A program made the position numbers and the translations under genes. Shown here piece by piece: positions 33,920 through 42,398 of a stretch of DNA of 64,000 bases. A model generated the notes under the pieces. It had not been told where the DNA came from, made no database searches, and saw only the letters and a list, made by a program, of their open reading frames with translations. Numbering within the stretch: the stretch's first letter is position 1; each line of letters begins with the position of its first letter. The DNA is from CAIYOL01 sp964494805 (GTDB lineage: Bacteria; Planctomycetota; Phycisphaerae; Sedimentisphaerales; Anaerobacaceae), in NCBI GenBank assembly GCA_964494805.1, contig CAZBST010000005.1, positions 114,605 through 178,604 of the forward strand, written 5' to 3'.

Positions 33920-34282
33920 ATGACACTTATTGAGGCTGAAGAAGTTTTTAAAGTTTGGAAAGAATGGTATTGGCCTTGTCATTTTTTGTTGAATTCAGTT
34001 TTTGGCTCAGGAATCCCAGAATCATTTTTGCCATACCCTAAGGATGTTTTAGAGGAAGCACTAAACATTATTGCAAAGCATTATTTTGACAGAGGCGACT
34101 TTCAAATATCTAAGAAAATACAAGAGACAATGACCTCTATTCTTTGTTATGAAAAAAATGAAAAGGCTTGGGAGGAGGCAGCTAAATTGTTTTCTAATCC
34201 CGAAATGATGAGGGCTATGCTGGGTTTTGTAGAAAACTTTAAAAGGGATTACATAAGTTGGGTTAAAAAGCAGGAAAAATAG
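33920..34282 (+). CDS. Hypothetical protein, 120 residues
   Basis: I do not recognise this protein. It is a soluble, helix-rich chain of 120 residues with no signal peptide: LIEAEEVFKVWKEWYWPCHFLLNSVFGSG, LEEALNIIAKHYFDRGDFQ, MMRAMLGFVENFKRDYISWVKKQ. Trp and Phe are frequent. A weak GAGAAG lies before the ATG. The gene is visibly AT-richer than the neighbouring housekeeping genes and is bracketed by dispersed repeats, which suggests an acquired or fast-evolving gene. The downstream spacer 34283-34491 carries part of the repeat family (GACGCAACAGCAAA near 34308). Confidence 0.5.
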   Translation: MTLIEAEEVFKVWKEWYWPCHFLLNSVFGSGIPESFLPYPKDVLEEALNIIAKHYFDRGDFQISKKIQETMTSILCYEKNEKAWEEAAKLFSNPEMMRAMLGFVENFKRDYISWVKKQEK

Positions 34283-34491
34283 AAAAGAAGGCCGAACTGG
34301 AGGACGCAACAGCAAAATTTTAAGTATTGTGGGGGATTGGAAAATTGGGTAAAATTGGGTAAACAACGGCGATAACATTGATTTTGAGTTTCGGTGTAGT
34401 AAGTTAATTATGAAAAAGTTGGATTTTTTCCCAGACTGGCGAACATCTATAAAAACCAATGATAAAACATAATTCGAAAAGGGAAAATGAA

Positions 34492-35169
34492 ATGAGTGGC
34501 AATACTTGGATTATAATAGGAATTATTACAACTGCGTTTTCAGTGTTTGCCATACCTTATGGATTTTATCTAAAAAGCAGTAGTAAGAAAACAATAGCCA
34601 AAGGCACCTATCCCGATATTTTAGAAACAAACAATGAGGCTAAGAAAGAAGCAATAGAAAAAAATGCTCAAGGTATTAGAGCAAAGATGAGTGATATTAT
34701 CTCTGAAGAGTTCCAGCAATTGATAAAAAAACAAGTTACTCCTTGGAGTTTTTATAACAGTAAAGGAATTCATGTCAAGAAATTTGATGGCGAAGATATC
34801 TCGATTTCTGGCATTAAATATAACGATCAAACAAAAATTGTTTTTTTCAGTCATATCGAATCTTACATTGAGGATATCATTAAAAGAATGATAGAGAAAA
34901 CTGCCGAACTTGCCAAAGATAAGAATATCCCCATCTCTATGGTTCTCAGTTCCACAGAAGCTAATCTTTCGGGTGGAATAGATTCCATCTATCACGAGAT
35001 GCAGAAGGTTGATAGGAGATTGCGAGGCGGCGGAGACCCTGAGAGTGTTCCAAAGCGAGATGTTTCTTTTGAAGTCAAAAAGATGAATGAATTTCTAGAT
35101 AGACAAATAAAAATAGCTGAAGAGTTACATTTTGAAATACATGAAACTGGGCAGGAGAAGGGGGAATAA
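34492..35169 (+). CDS. Hypothetical single-pass membrane protein
   Basis: 225 residues from ATG 34492, preferred over an in-frame ATG at 34459 because AAAAGGGA lies 8-15 bases upstream and the protein then begins MSGNTWIIIGIITTAFSVFAIPYGFYL, a membrane helix with a short N-terminus outside. The rest is a soluble domain: a helical stretch rich in Lys and Glu (ETNNEAKKEAIEKNAQGIRAK), strands GIHVKKFDGEDISISGIKY and KIVFFSHIESYIEDII, a Gly-rich loop RRLRGGGDPES, and a C-terminal amphipathic helix. No family is recognised. It is AT-rich and lies between repeats, next to the 120-residue hypothetical and facing the pentapeptide-repeat gene. Confidence 0.5.
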   Translation: MSGNTWIIIGIITTAFSVFAIPYGFYLKSSSKKTIAKGTYPDILETNNEAKKEAIEKNAQGIRAKMSDIISEEFQQLIKKQVTPWSFYNSKGIHVKKFDGEDISISGIKYNDQTKIVFFSHIESYIEDIIKRMIEKTAELAKDKNIPISMVLSSTEANLSGGIDSIYHEMQKVDRRLRGGGDPESVPKRDVSFEVKKMNEFLDRQIKIAEELHFEIHETGQEKGE

Positions 35170-35271
35170 TTTTGTTGAATTAGGCGTTTTTGGTGTGTGG
35201 GTAGATGCGCTTTTGATTGATTTTTTATTACATCATCCAGTATCGCAGTGCAATATACGCGTCGCTTTCTG

Positions 35272-36366
35272 CTATTTTTTTGTCTCGTAGTAGTTGCCTT
35301 TATTCAACATCCTTTCCCATTCCAATCGATTCTCAATGCTAAGGGCGCCGTGTTCTTTGGCCCACTCTATAAAGCCATCTGGGGCGTTTTTTACCCCATA
35401 AATATTTGCGTTGTTTATGTCAATAATCATCCTATAGTTTTTGATGCTGTTAATATCTGCTCTGTAAAGATCTGCTTCCGAAAGGTTTGCTTTATAAAGG
35501 TTTGCATCAGAAAGATTGGCTAAACTAAGGTATGCTCCAGAAAAATTTGCCTCTTCAATATTTATCCCTGAAAGATTTGCTTCAAAGAGCTTTGCTCCGG
35601 AAAAATTTGCAAGCAGAGCATCCGCACCTGAAAGGTTTGCATGGAAAAGATCTGCCCCAGAGAAATTTGCATCGCAAAAAATTGCTCCAGAAAGATTTAC
35701 CTGCCAAAGGATTGCTCCAGAAAGATCTGCAAACGAGAGGTGTGCTTTGGAAAGATTTGCCCCTGGAAGTTTTGCCTTAGAAAAATTTACTGGTGGTGCT
35801 CCAGAAACGTTCCACACCCGAGGATGTACTCCACGGTTCCACTGAACAACTATACCATCTGGCGAAAGCTTTGCTCCGGAAAAGTTTGCCTGCCTAAGAT
35901 TTGCTCCAGAAAAATTTGCTGACCCAAGGTCTGCTCCGGAAAAGTTTGCATCTTCAAGGTTTGCACCAGAAAGGTTTGCTTGCATAAGATGTGCGTTTTT
36001 AAGAGAAATACCAGGTATTGTAGCAAGCGATAAATCTATATTAGCCAAGGAAACCCCATCATTATATAAATCCCGAAGGGCATCGCTTCTTCCTCCATTG
36101 CCCGGTTTTCCCTGAGCCGAATTTATTACCTGCCAGGCCTGATAATGTCTTGCTTTTAGCCGCTCGCCAGATTCTGAAATGTAGAAATACACGGCGGTAA
36201 TAACACCAAGAAGACTAACATATTCCAAGATTTTAAGAAAAGCCACTTTGTCTAAAATGTAAGCCAGCCATCTAAAGGGATAATTCAAAATCACAAAAGC
36301 TGCAAAAATCCAATGGGTTTCTTTAATATATTTTTTCAGATATTCGGGTTTTTTGAGTTTATCCAT
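35272..36366 (-). CDS. Pentapeptide-repeat membrane protein
   Basis: 364 residues. Two N-terminal helices (about 19-36 and 44-65, IFAAFVILNYPFRWLAYIL and FLKILEYVSLLGVITAVYFY) anchor it. From about residue 105 to 325 the chain is made of A[DN]L/F-xx pentapeptides (LMQANLSGANLEDANFSGAD and so on), which fold as a right-handed quadrilateral beta helix. One interruption at about 170-200 (LSPDGIVVQWNRGVHPRVW) breaks the stack. The nearly invariant Ser-Gly in each second pentapeptide, and the regular DNA repeat that results, suggest recent expansion. Such membrane-anchored pentapeptide proteins are common in cyanobacteria and planctomycetes, and their function is mostly unknown. It lies in the accessory repeat region. 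Confidence 0.85.
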   Translation of the reverse strand: MDKLKKPEYLKKYIKETHWIFAAFVILNYPFRWLAYILDKVAFLKILEYVSLLGVITAVYFYISESGERLKARHYQAWQVINSAQGKPGNGGRSDALRDLYNDGVSLANIDLSLATIPGISLKNAHLMQANLSGANLEDANFSGADLGSANFSGANLRQANFSGAKLSPDGIVVQWNRGVHPRVWNVSGAPPVNFSKAKLPGANLSKAHLSFADLSGAILWQVNLSGAIFCDANFSGADLFHANLSGADALLANFSGAKLFEANLSGINIEEANFSGAYLSLANLSDANLYKANLSEADLYRADINSIKNYRMIIDINNANIYGVKNAPDGFIEWAKEHGALSIENRLEWERMLNKGNYYETKK

Positions 36367-36448
36367 AATATCACCTTTCCTATATTTATGATGTAATTAT
36401 ACACATGAACAGTAAAGATGGCGAAGGGATTTTGTGGATGGTTTGTAT

Positions 36449-36727
36449 TTGCTGTTGTTTCTGGAAGTCGCCCTTCTTCGTTCTTGAGGAACTATGCAGG
36501 GCAGGCAATGAGGAGCATTAGTATTACGCAGGAGGGAAGCGACGAAGTAAGTAGAAAAGAGGGCCGAACTGGAGGACACAACAGCAAGTACCCCGCTCAA
36601 ACGCCGCGGAGGCTTTTTATACAAACACTGCGCAGTGCTGCCGAGGCCGCAACGAGGAAACATATTGCGGATATGCCGAAGGCATACGAAAAAATAAGTA
36701 TCCGAGCAGAAGGCAGCACAAGCAAAA
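36449..36727. repeat. Composite copy of the TTGCTGTTG/CAACAGCAA repeat family
   Basis: Starts with TTGCTGTTG (36449-36457). A matching CAACAGCAA lies at 36579-36587, followed by the GTACCCCGCTCAAACGCCGC block and a second unit (GCCGCAACGAGGAAACA, TATGCC-GAA-GGCATA hairpin) ending GGCAGCACAAGCAA. It is nearly collinear with 54500-54742. The same peptide fragments (SKYPAQTPRRLFIQTLRSAA) can be read in both, but frames shift between copies, so I treat this as repeat DNA and not a gene. The spacer 36367-36949 holds nothing else. Confidence 0.8.
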
Positions 36728-36728
36728 G

Positions 36729-36838
36729 AGGCCTCGCCAACGACATGCGGGGATCTCCGTTGCGCTATGAGAAATAGTGGACCCCAGATAAAGACATTCT
36801 GGGGTCTTCGCTTCGCTACGAGAGGACGCAACAGCAAA
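36729..36838. repeat. Repeat block with a 9-bp hairpin, shared with 55320-55405
   Basis: Contains CGCCAACGACATGCGGGGATCT and ends GAGAGGACGCAACAGCAA, as does 55348-55403. In this copy GACCCCAGA (36780-36788) pairs with TCTGGGGTC (36798-36806). No open frame is conserved between copies. The boundaries are approximate. Confidence 0.6.
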
Positions 36839-36949
36839 TTACTAAACGGCCTTGATTTTTCTGAACCGCAATAATAAACTCTAAGAAAAAGCGGTACGTA
36901 TAGAAAATCTCAGATTAACGTAATTGAAATTCATTGAGAGGATAATGCG

Positions 36950-38941
36950 ATGCGAAGCGATTCAAAAGACAAGGAGTATTCTTTCATTACAGTTGCTGGG
37001 GTCTATTTTTTCCTTTGGGTGTTTATTTCCCCCATACCGTTATATGCTGTTGGAGAAATCACGGCCTGGGGAAATAACGATTACGGTCAATGCACCGTGC
37101 CGGAGCCCAATACTGATTTTGCGGCCATCTCGGCCAGCTTGTATCACTCGCTCGGCCTGAAGTCCGACGGCTCGGTTTGGGCCTGGGGAGGCAACACTTA
37201 CGGTCAATGCACTGTGCCGGAGCCCAATACTGGTTTTAAGGCCATCGCGGCCGGGTTGGAGCACTCGCTTGGCCTTAAACAAGACGGCTCAATCGTGGCC
37301 TGGGGAAAGAGCACTTACTTGTACGTGCCATCGCCCAATACTGGTTTTACGGCCATCGCGGCCGGCGGCCGGCACTCGCTTGGCCTTAAACAAGATGGCT
37401 CGATTTGGGTCTGGGGAGGAAGCAACTTGTATGGCGAGTGCGATGTGCCTGAGCCAAATTCCGGTTTTGCGGCAGTTGCGGCGGGCGCGTATCACAACTT
37501 GGGCCTGAAGTACGATGGCTCGATTGTAGCCTGGGGATTGAACGATTCCGGTCAATGCAATGTGCCGGAGCCCAATACGGGTTTTATAGCCATCGGGGCC
37601 GGTGCGTATCACTCGTTTGGATTTAAACAAGATGGCTCGATTGTTGCCTGGGGATACAACGATTACGGTCAGTGCATTGTGCCGGAGCTCGATACGGATT
37701 TTGCAGCCATCGCGGGCGGCTATGGTCACTCGCTCGGCCTTAAGCAAGATGGCTCGATTTGGGCCTGGGGATTAAACAGTTACGGTCAATGCACTGTGCC
37801 GGAGCCAAATACTAATTTTACGGCCATCGCGGCCGGCTATTATTACTCGCTTGGCCTGAAAGGCAGTGCCACCGTGGCCACTCCGACATTCTCTCCTGGC
37901 GGCGGCACTTACACAAGCCCTGTTGAGGTGACAATAAGCTGTGGGACCGCAGATGCTACGATTCATTATACAACCAATGGCGCCGAGCCGACCGAGAGCG
38001 ACCCTATATACAGCGGCCCAATAAATATCAGCAATACAACTACACTCAAAGCTAAGGCATGGAAACCCGGCTGGAATCCAAGCAATACTGCAACTGCGAC
38101 CTACATCATACCGCCACATGCTGTTGGAGAAATCGAGGCCTGGGGAAACAACGATTACGGTCAATGCACAGTGCCGGAACCCAATACGGATTTTACGGCC
38201 ATCTCGGCCAGCTTGTATCACTCGCTTGGCCTGAAGGCCGACGGCTCGATTTGGGCCTGGGGAGGCAACACTTATGGTCAATGCACTGTGCCGGAGCCCA
38301 ATACTGGTTTTACGGCCATCGCGGCCGGGTTGGAGCACTCGCTTGGCCTGAAACAAGACGGCTCGATTTGGGCCTGGGGAAAGAGCACTTACTTGTACGT
38401 GCCAGAGCCCAATACGGGTTTTACGGCCATCGCGGCCGGCGGGCGTCACTCGCTTGGCCTTAAACAAGATGGCTCGATTTGGGTCTGGGGATACACCGAT
38501 TACGGTCAAGGCGATGTGCCTGAGCCAAATTCTGGTTTTGTGGCGGTTGCGGCGGGCGCGTATCACAACTTGGGCCTTAAGTCAAACGGTTCGATTGTGG
38601 CCTGGGGATTGAATGATTCCGGTCAATGCAATGTGCCATTGCCCAATACGGGTTTTATAGCCATCGAGGCCGGTGCGTATCACTCGCTTGGCCTGAAAGC
38701 CGATGGCTCGATTGTGGCCTGGGGATATAACGATTACGGTCAGTGCATTGTGCCGGAGCCCAATACGGATTTTGCAGCCATCGCGGGCGGCTATGGTCAC
38801 TCGCTCGGCCTGAAACAAGATGGTTCGATTTGGGCCTGGGGATGGAACAATTACGGTCAATGCACAGTGCCGGAGCCCAATACTGGTTTTGCGGCCATTG
38901 CGGCCGGCTATTATTATTCGCTTGGCTTGAAAGGTTATTAG
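36950..38941 (+). CDS. Exported double RCC1-repeat (seven-bladed propeller) protein
   Basis: 663 residues. GAGAGGA precedes ATG 36950. A signal peptide (MRSDSKDKEYSFITVAGVYF, hydrophobic to about residue 33) is followed by two blocks of seven RCC1-type units of about 39 residues, with consensus AWGxNxYGQCTVPEPNTGF then AIAAGxxHSLGLKQDGSI. The blocks (about 35-305 and 390-663) are near-duplicates offset by 1074 bases. Between them lies a chitobiase/beta-hexosaminidase C-terminal-like domain (ATPTFSPGGGTYTSPVEVTI, HYTTNGAEPTESDPIYSGPI). It is predicted to be a surface or secreted binding protein. An in-frame dockerin-like remnant follows the TAG stop. The partner or ligand is unknown. Confidence 0.85.
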   Translation: MRSDSKDKEYSFITVAGVYFFLWVFISPIPLYAVGEITAWGNNDYGQCTVPEPNTDFAAISASLYHSLGLKSDGSVWAWGGNTYGQCTVPEPNTGFKAIAAGLEHSLGLKQDGSIVAWGKSTYLYVPSPNTGFTAIAAGGRHSLGLKQDGSIWVWGGSNLYGECDVPEPNSGFAAVAAGAYHNLGLKYDGSIVAWGLNDSGQCNVPEPNTGFIAIGAGAYHSFGFKQDGSIVAWGYNDYGQCIVPELDTDFAAIAGGYGHSLGLKQDGSIWAWGLNSYGQCTVPEPNTNFTAIAAGYYYSLGLKGSATVATPTFSPGGGTYTSPVEVTISCGTADATIHYTTNGAEPTESDPIYSGPINISNTTTLKAKAWKPGWNPSNTATATYIIPPHAVGEIEAWGNNDYGQCTVPEPNTDFTAISASLYHSLGLKADGSIWAWGGNTYGQCTVPEPNTGFTAIAAGLEHSLGLKQDGSIWAWGKSTYLYVPEPNTGFTAIAAGGRHSLGLKQDGSIWVWGYTDYGQGDVPEPNSGFVAVAAGAYHNLGLKSNGSIVAWGLNDSGQCNVPLPNTGFIAIEAGAYHSLGLKADGSIVAWGYNDYGQCIVPEPNTDFAAIAGGYGHSLGLKQDGSIWAWGWNNYGQCTVPEPNTGFAAIAAGYYYSLGLKGY

Positions 38942-39028
38942 TTTAATTTAGCCGGTTATCATGACTGCAAGGTGGATTTCACTGACTTTGCCATCTTGCT
39001 CAGGACAGGCAAGCTCACTACAAGATAA
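38942..39028 (+). pseudogene. In-frame dockerin-like remnant after the RCC1 gene stop
   Basis: Reading on in the same frame past TAG 38939-38941 gives 28 codons, including HDCKVDFTDFAILLRTGK, before TAA at 39026-39028. D-C-K-V-D-F-T-D-F-A-I-L is the half-dockerin/EF-hand pattern seen in the big exported protein at 56.7-61.4 kb (DGNCRVDWEDMKLLTNQWL and DGTINLIDFAILVNQWL). It looks like a C-terminal sorting or anchoring tail cut off by a stop codon. TAG readthrough is the alternative but has no visible support. Confidence 0.55.
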
Positions 39029-39069
39029 CTCTTGCCTCGGCAATCCTGTCCCTGTACCTTGTTCGGCTA

Positions 39070-41631
39070 ATGGATGACATACAGCGGAAATTAGAACTGA
39101 TTGATAAGCAGCTCACGGGGGGCTTTGCGGAATATCACAAGCGAATTATAAGCACAGCCCCCCTGCTATTCGCGGCGGTGGGTTTGATTGCGGGGATTTT
39201 AATACAGGATGGATTCAGTTTGCCGGTTCAGCTTTGGCTGGCAGCGGTTGGAGCTTGCGCAGCTGCGACGGTGATTTTGTGTGTCGTGTATCGCGATAGA
39301 GAAGAACGACTTCCATATATATTGGCCTATACAGTGTTGATTTGTTTTGTGTGTCTTGGTGCGATTCGGCTTAGCAATTACGAACAGCCTGCAGGCAACG
39401 ATATCCGTAATTTTATAGGTGAGGAGCGGCGATTAGCGACAATTCGCGGTTCTATTATTACTGAGCCATACGTCAATAAAAATGGGGGCTGGGAATTTGC
39501 GAGATTCGCGCACAAAGACCCGACAAGCAGCTTTTATATTAAGCTCGGCGAAGTCGAAACTGTTGACGGCTGGGCAAAGGTAAGCGGGATCGTGCGGGTG
39601 CAGGTCGATGAGTCGGTGAAGGATTTGTTGAAAGCCGGTGATTATATTCAGGCGTACTGCTGGCTGAGCAGATTTAAAGAAGCGACTAACCCGGGGCAGT
39701 TCGATATAGCCAAATACATGGCGAGGAAAAATGTCTTTATCGCGGCGTCGGTCAATTCACGGGACGCGATTGAAATACTTCAAGACGATCCAGCCGATTT
39801 TTTTGCGAAGATAAAAAGAAAGGCAAGGGATATAGCAGTGCAGTCATTACTAGGCAGCCCGTATCCGCAGGATGAAAACGAGCGCCTGCTGCAGGCACTT
39901 GTTCTGGGTTACAGGACGGAGATGGATGCTGCGACTTTAGAGGCGTTCCGCAAGACGGGGCTTTTGCATTTTGTGTGCTTATCGGGGATGAACTTCGGCA
40001 TTTTTGTCGGGATGATATGGTGGCTGTGCAAAATGGCAGGCTTGACGAGAAAGAGCCAGGCGATTGTTTGCATAATTGCAACAGGGGTGTTTGTGCTGGT
40101 GGTTCCGCCGAACCCGCCAGCGTTCCGGGCGGCGATTATCTGTCTCGTATTCTGCCTGTCATTTTTCTTCCGTCGTCAGCCAAGCTCCTTCAATTCGCTG
40201 GCATTGGCGGCGATTGTCCTATTAATGATAAAGCCAACAGATGTTTTTGATGTTTCCTGGCAGCTCTCGTTTGCGGCGGTAATTGGAATACTTTTATTCT
40301 GCCAACGGATTTTTCTTTTCTTATATGAGAAGATTACGGGGCATTCGTGGTTCGATGACCGCTTGAAGACCAAGCCGATTTTTCAGATAGTCCCGAGGCC
40401 TGGGCCTTATGCGCTTCAATTGTTCTCGACCAGTCTTGCCGCGTGGCTGGCCAGCTCGGGGATTCTGTTGTATAACTTTTATGTGATTCAGCCTCTTACG
40501 AGTATCTGGACGGTAATTGCCTCGCCGTTTATAGCGTGGATTTCATTTTTTGGATATCTCAAGCTGATTGTCGGGGTGGCGCTGCCAACGGCAGCATCGC
40601 TACTTGATTTGATAATAAAACCTTTATCGAGTTGTCTTATCTGGCTTGTAAAATGTATGGCGCGAATAGATTTTTCACAGGTGCTTATAGGCCGTATGAC
40701 AGTCTGGCTGATAGTTTTTTACTACTGCACTATTTTGTTCATAGCGTTTATCCGTTTTAAACGTCCTCTTGTGAAAAAAGCGGTTTCGGTAGCGATGGTC
40801 CTGGCTATCATAATTTTTCCCGGCGTTACGAAGTGGCAAAGGACGCACCGCGATAATTTAATAATGACCTGTCTGGACGTTGGGCACGGTCAGGCGATAC
40901 TGGTCCAACTGCCGAGCAAAACCAATGTTTTGTTCGATGCGGGCTCGCTGCACAGTAAAGATATCGGCAGGCGGATAGTATTACCTTTTTTGAGCTACAG
41001 CGGAATAAGCAGAATCGATTCGATTGTCATAAGTCATAATGATGTGGACCATATCAATGGAATACCTGAGATTGTCGAGTACTGCGATGTCAACGATGCT
41101 TACGCCAATGACGCCTTTTTCAGTCGAGTAGACGAATGGGGCACGGCAAAATTCCTCGAGGAATCATTAAGTGAAAAAGGTATAGAAATTAAACTTTTGA
41201 GCAAAGAACTAAACCTGTGCAGCGATGCAAAAGTAAAAATCATCTGGCCGAACGAACAAATAGAAGGATTGAGCGATAATGACAAGTCAGTAGTCTGCCA
41301 AATGGAATTTGCTGACAGAAAAATACTTCTGTGCTCTGACATAGAGAAATTTGCACAGGTAGAACTTCTCAGGCTTTATCCCGACCTTAAAGCTGATGTG
41401 GTTGTTGTTCCACATCACGGCTCAAGGAAAACTGCCGAACAACATTTTCTCGAAGAACTTAATGCGGGTGTTTTAATAATAAGTTGCGGCCTGAGGGACT
41501 ATGAAAGGCAGCGGACACCAAGAGCAGAAAACAAAGCACAGTCTTTTTACACACCCAGAGACGGAGCTATTACTATTTGCATCGGGAAAGACGGCACAGT
41601 AAAAACTACCGCATTTGTGGAACAAAAATAA
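39070..41631 (+). CDS. comEC: ComEC/Rec2 DNA-uptake channel protein
   Basis: 853 residues with the three ComEC parts. An N-terminal membrane and DUF4131/OB-like segment (about 28-250) includes VSGIVRVQVDESVKDLLKAG and ARKNVFIAAS. The competence membrane domain (about 270-580) has LLQALVLGYRTEMDAATLEAFRKTGLLHFVCLSGMNFGIFVGM. A C-terminal metallo-beta-lactamase-like domain carries CLDVGHGQAILVQLPSKTNVLFDAG, SHNDVDHINGIPE and VVVPHHGSRKTAE. The family moves single-stranded DNA across the inner membrane, and the lactamase-like domain is thought to degrade the other strand. Asn replaces one residue of the usual SHxDxDHxGG, but the metal His/Asp are present. No comEA or comF is nearby. A strong bidirectional terminator follows. 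Confidence 0.92.
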   Translation: MDDIQRKLELIDKQLTGGFAEYHKRIISTAPLLFAAVGLIAGILIQDGFSLPVQLWLAAVGACAAATVILCVVYRDREERLPYILAYTVLICFVCLGAIRLSNYEQPAGNDIRNFIGEERRLATIRGSIITEPYVNKNGGWEFARFAHKDPTSSFYIKLGEVETVDGWAKVSGIVRVQVDESVKDLLKAGDYIQAYCWLSRFKEATNPGQFDIAKYMARKNVFIAASVNSRDAIEILQDDPADFFAKIKRKARDIAVQSLLGSPYPQDENERLLQALVLGYRTEMDAATLEAFRKTGLLHFVCLSGMNFGIFVGMIWWLCKMAGLTRKSQAIVCIIATGVFVLVVPPNPPAFRAAIICLVFCLSFFFRRQPSSFNSLALAAIVLLMIKPTDVFDVSWQLSFAAVIGILLFCQRIFLFLYEKITGHSWFDDRLKTKPIFQIVPRPGPYALQLFSTSLAAWLASSGILLYNFYVIQPLTSIWTVIASPFIAWISFFGYLKLIVGVALPTAASLLDLIIKPLSSCLIWLVKCMARIDFSQVLIGRMTVWLIVFYYCTILFIAFIRFKRPLVKKAVSVAMVLAIIIFPGVTKWQRTHRDNLIMTCLDVGHGQAILVQLPSKTNVLFDAGSLHSKDIGRRIVLPFLSYSGISRIDSIVISHNDVDHINGIPEIVEYCDVNDAYANDAFFSRVDEWGTAKFLEESLSEKGIEIKLLSKELNLCSDAKVKIIWPNEQIEGLSDNDKSVVCQMEFADRKILLCSDIEKFAQVELLRLYPDLKADVVVVPHHGSRKTAEQHFLEELNAGVLIISCGLRDYERQRTPRAENKAQSFYTPRDGAITICIGKDGTVKTTAFVEQK

Positions 41632-41664
41632 AAAAAGAGCCTTTACACAGTAAAGGCTCTTTTT
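41632..41664. terminator. Bidirectional rho-independent terminator between comEC and the OmpA-family gene
   Basis: A perfect 14-bp stem, AAAAAGAGCCTTTA (41632-41645) with TAAAGGCTCTTTTT (41651-41664), encloses a CACAG loop. The T-run on one side and the A-run on the other make it work in both directions, fitting the two convergent genes. Confidence 0.9.
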
Positions 41665-41687
41665 GTTCGATGTATCAACAGCAACCG

Positions 41688-42347
41688 TTACTTCATATGA
41701 ACAACGATTTCAACCCTTCGGTTCTTTGCTTTACCGCTGGCGGTTTTATTTGAGGCGATAGGCTGGCTGTCTCCACGGCCTATGGCTTGAATATTATTTT
41801 GAGGAATTCCGTGTTTGACCAGGTATCTGACCACGACGTTAGCACGCTCAGTAGAAAGCTGCATATTATCTTTCCACGGAGATTTCTTAATGGGTTCTGA
41901 GTCGGTATGGCCTACAACATCTATTTGCCGGCCAGCGTACTTACTCTGCAATACCGATGTGATATGGTCAAGCTCGTCGCTGCTGCTTTTTTTCAGGGTG
42001 GCTTTTCCAGAATCAAAAAGTATTTTATCCGAGAGGGTTACCGTAAGTGTTCCATCCTTAGCGTTAAGTGCAACATCGTAGCCCTCTCCGAAACCAGAGG
42101 CTTGAGCCGTGGTCTGCTCGCGTTCAGAAATTTGCCTCTGGAGTTCTTCTATTGTCTGCCGGCTTTGTGAATACTGTTCATTGAGCTGACCTTTCTCTGC
42201 CCTTTCGCGTTCGAGCAGACCCTTTAGATTTTCGTGCTCCACGTTCAGGGCTTTATATTTTTTCTTCCAATCAGTACAACTTGGGAAAAATGTAGCTGAT
42301 GCAAGACAGATTAGCAGAATGATTGCTTTTTTGTTGACAGTTCGCAT
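41688..42347 (-). CDS. OmpA-family peptidoglycan-binding lipoprotein (probable)
   Basis: 219 residues with AAAGGAG before the ATG. The N-terminus KKAIILLICLASATFFPSCTDW is a signal ending in Phe-Pro-Ser-Cys, a tolerable but not ideal lipobox with Cys23. A coiled coil (about 30-80, LKGLLERERAEKGQLNEQYS) follows. The OmpA C-terminal domain (about 105-219) contains ILFDSGKATLKKSSSDELD, then VVGHTDSEPIK, then LSTERANVVVRYLVKHGIP, then AIGRGDSQPIASNKTASGKAKNRRVEI with the diaminopimelate-binding Asp and Arg. It tethers the envelope to peptidoglycan, in the manner of Pal or MotB-like proteins. It is monocistronic by spacing, ending at the bidirectional terminator. Confidence 0.85.
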   Translation of the reverse strand: MRTVNKKAIILLICLASATFFPSCTDWKKKYKALNVEHENLKGLLERERAEKGQLNEQYSQSRQTIEELQRQISEREQTTAQASGFGEGYDVALNAKDGTLTVTLSDKILFDSGKATLKKSSSDELDHITSVLQSKYAGRQIDVVGHTDSEPIKKSPWKDNMQLSTERANVVVRYLVKHGIPQNNIQAIGRGDSQPIASNKTASGKAKNRRVEIVVHMK

Positions 42348-42398
42348 TTTGACATCTCCTTTACATCAAAATTTAAGTTTTTTTATAAGTTTAGGTTT

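Noticed and set aside
35516..35922. + strand frames opposite the pentapeptide gene
   Set aside because: They are the repetitive reverse complement of pentapeptide codons with no start signal. The - strand reading gives the clear A[DN]L repeat.
36418..36777. Open frame of about 119 codons with a counterpart at 54500-54745
   Set aside because: The similarity follows the repeated DNA, including its hairpins, and the frames shift between the two copies. It is a shadow of the repeat family.
37040..38860. Several long antisense frames across the RCC1 gene
   Set aside because: They are periodic by-products of the RCC1 repeat on the other strand. The + strand product has a signal peptide, ribosome site and recognised domains.
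37043..38941. Regularly spaced repeats that could suggest a CRISPR array
   Set aside because: The roughly 117-base periodicity is coding (RCC1 blades), the spacers are not unique, and no cas gene is present.
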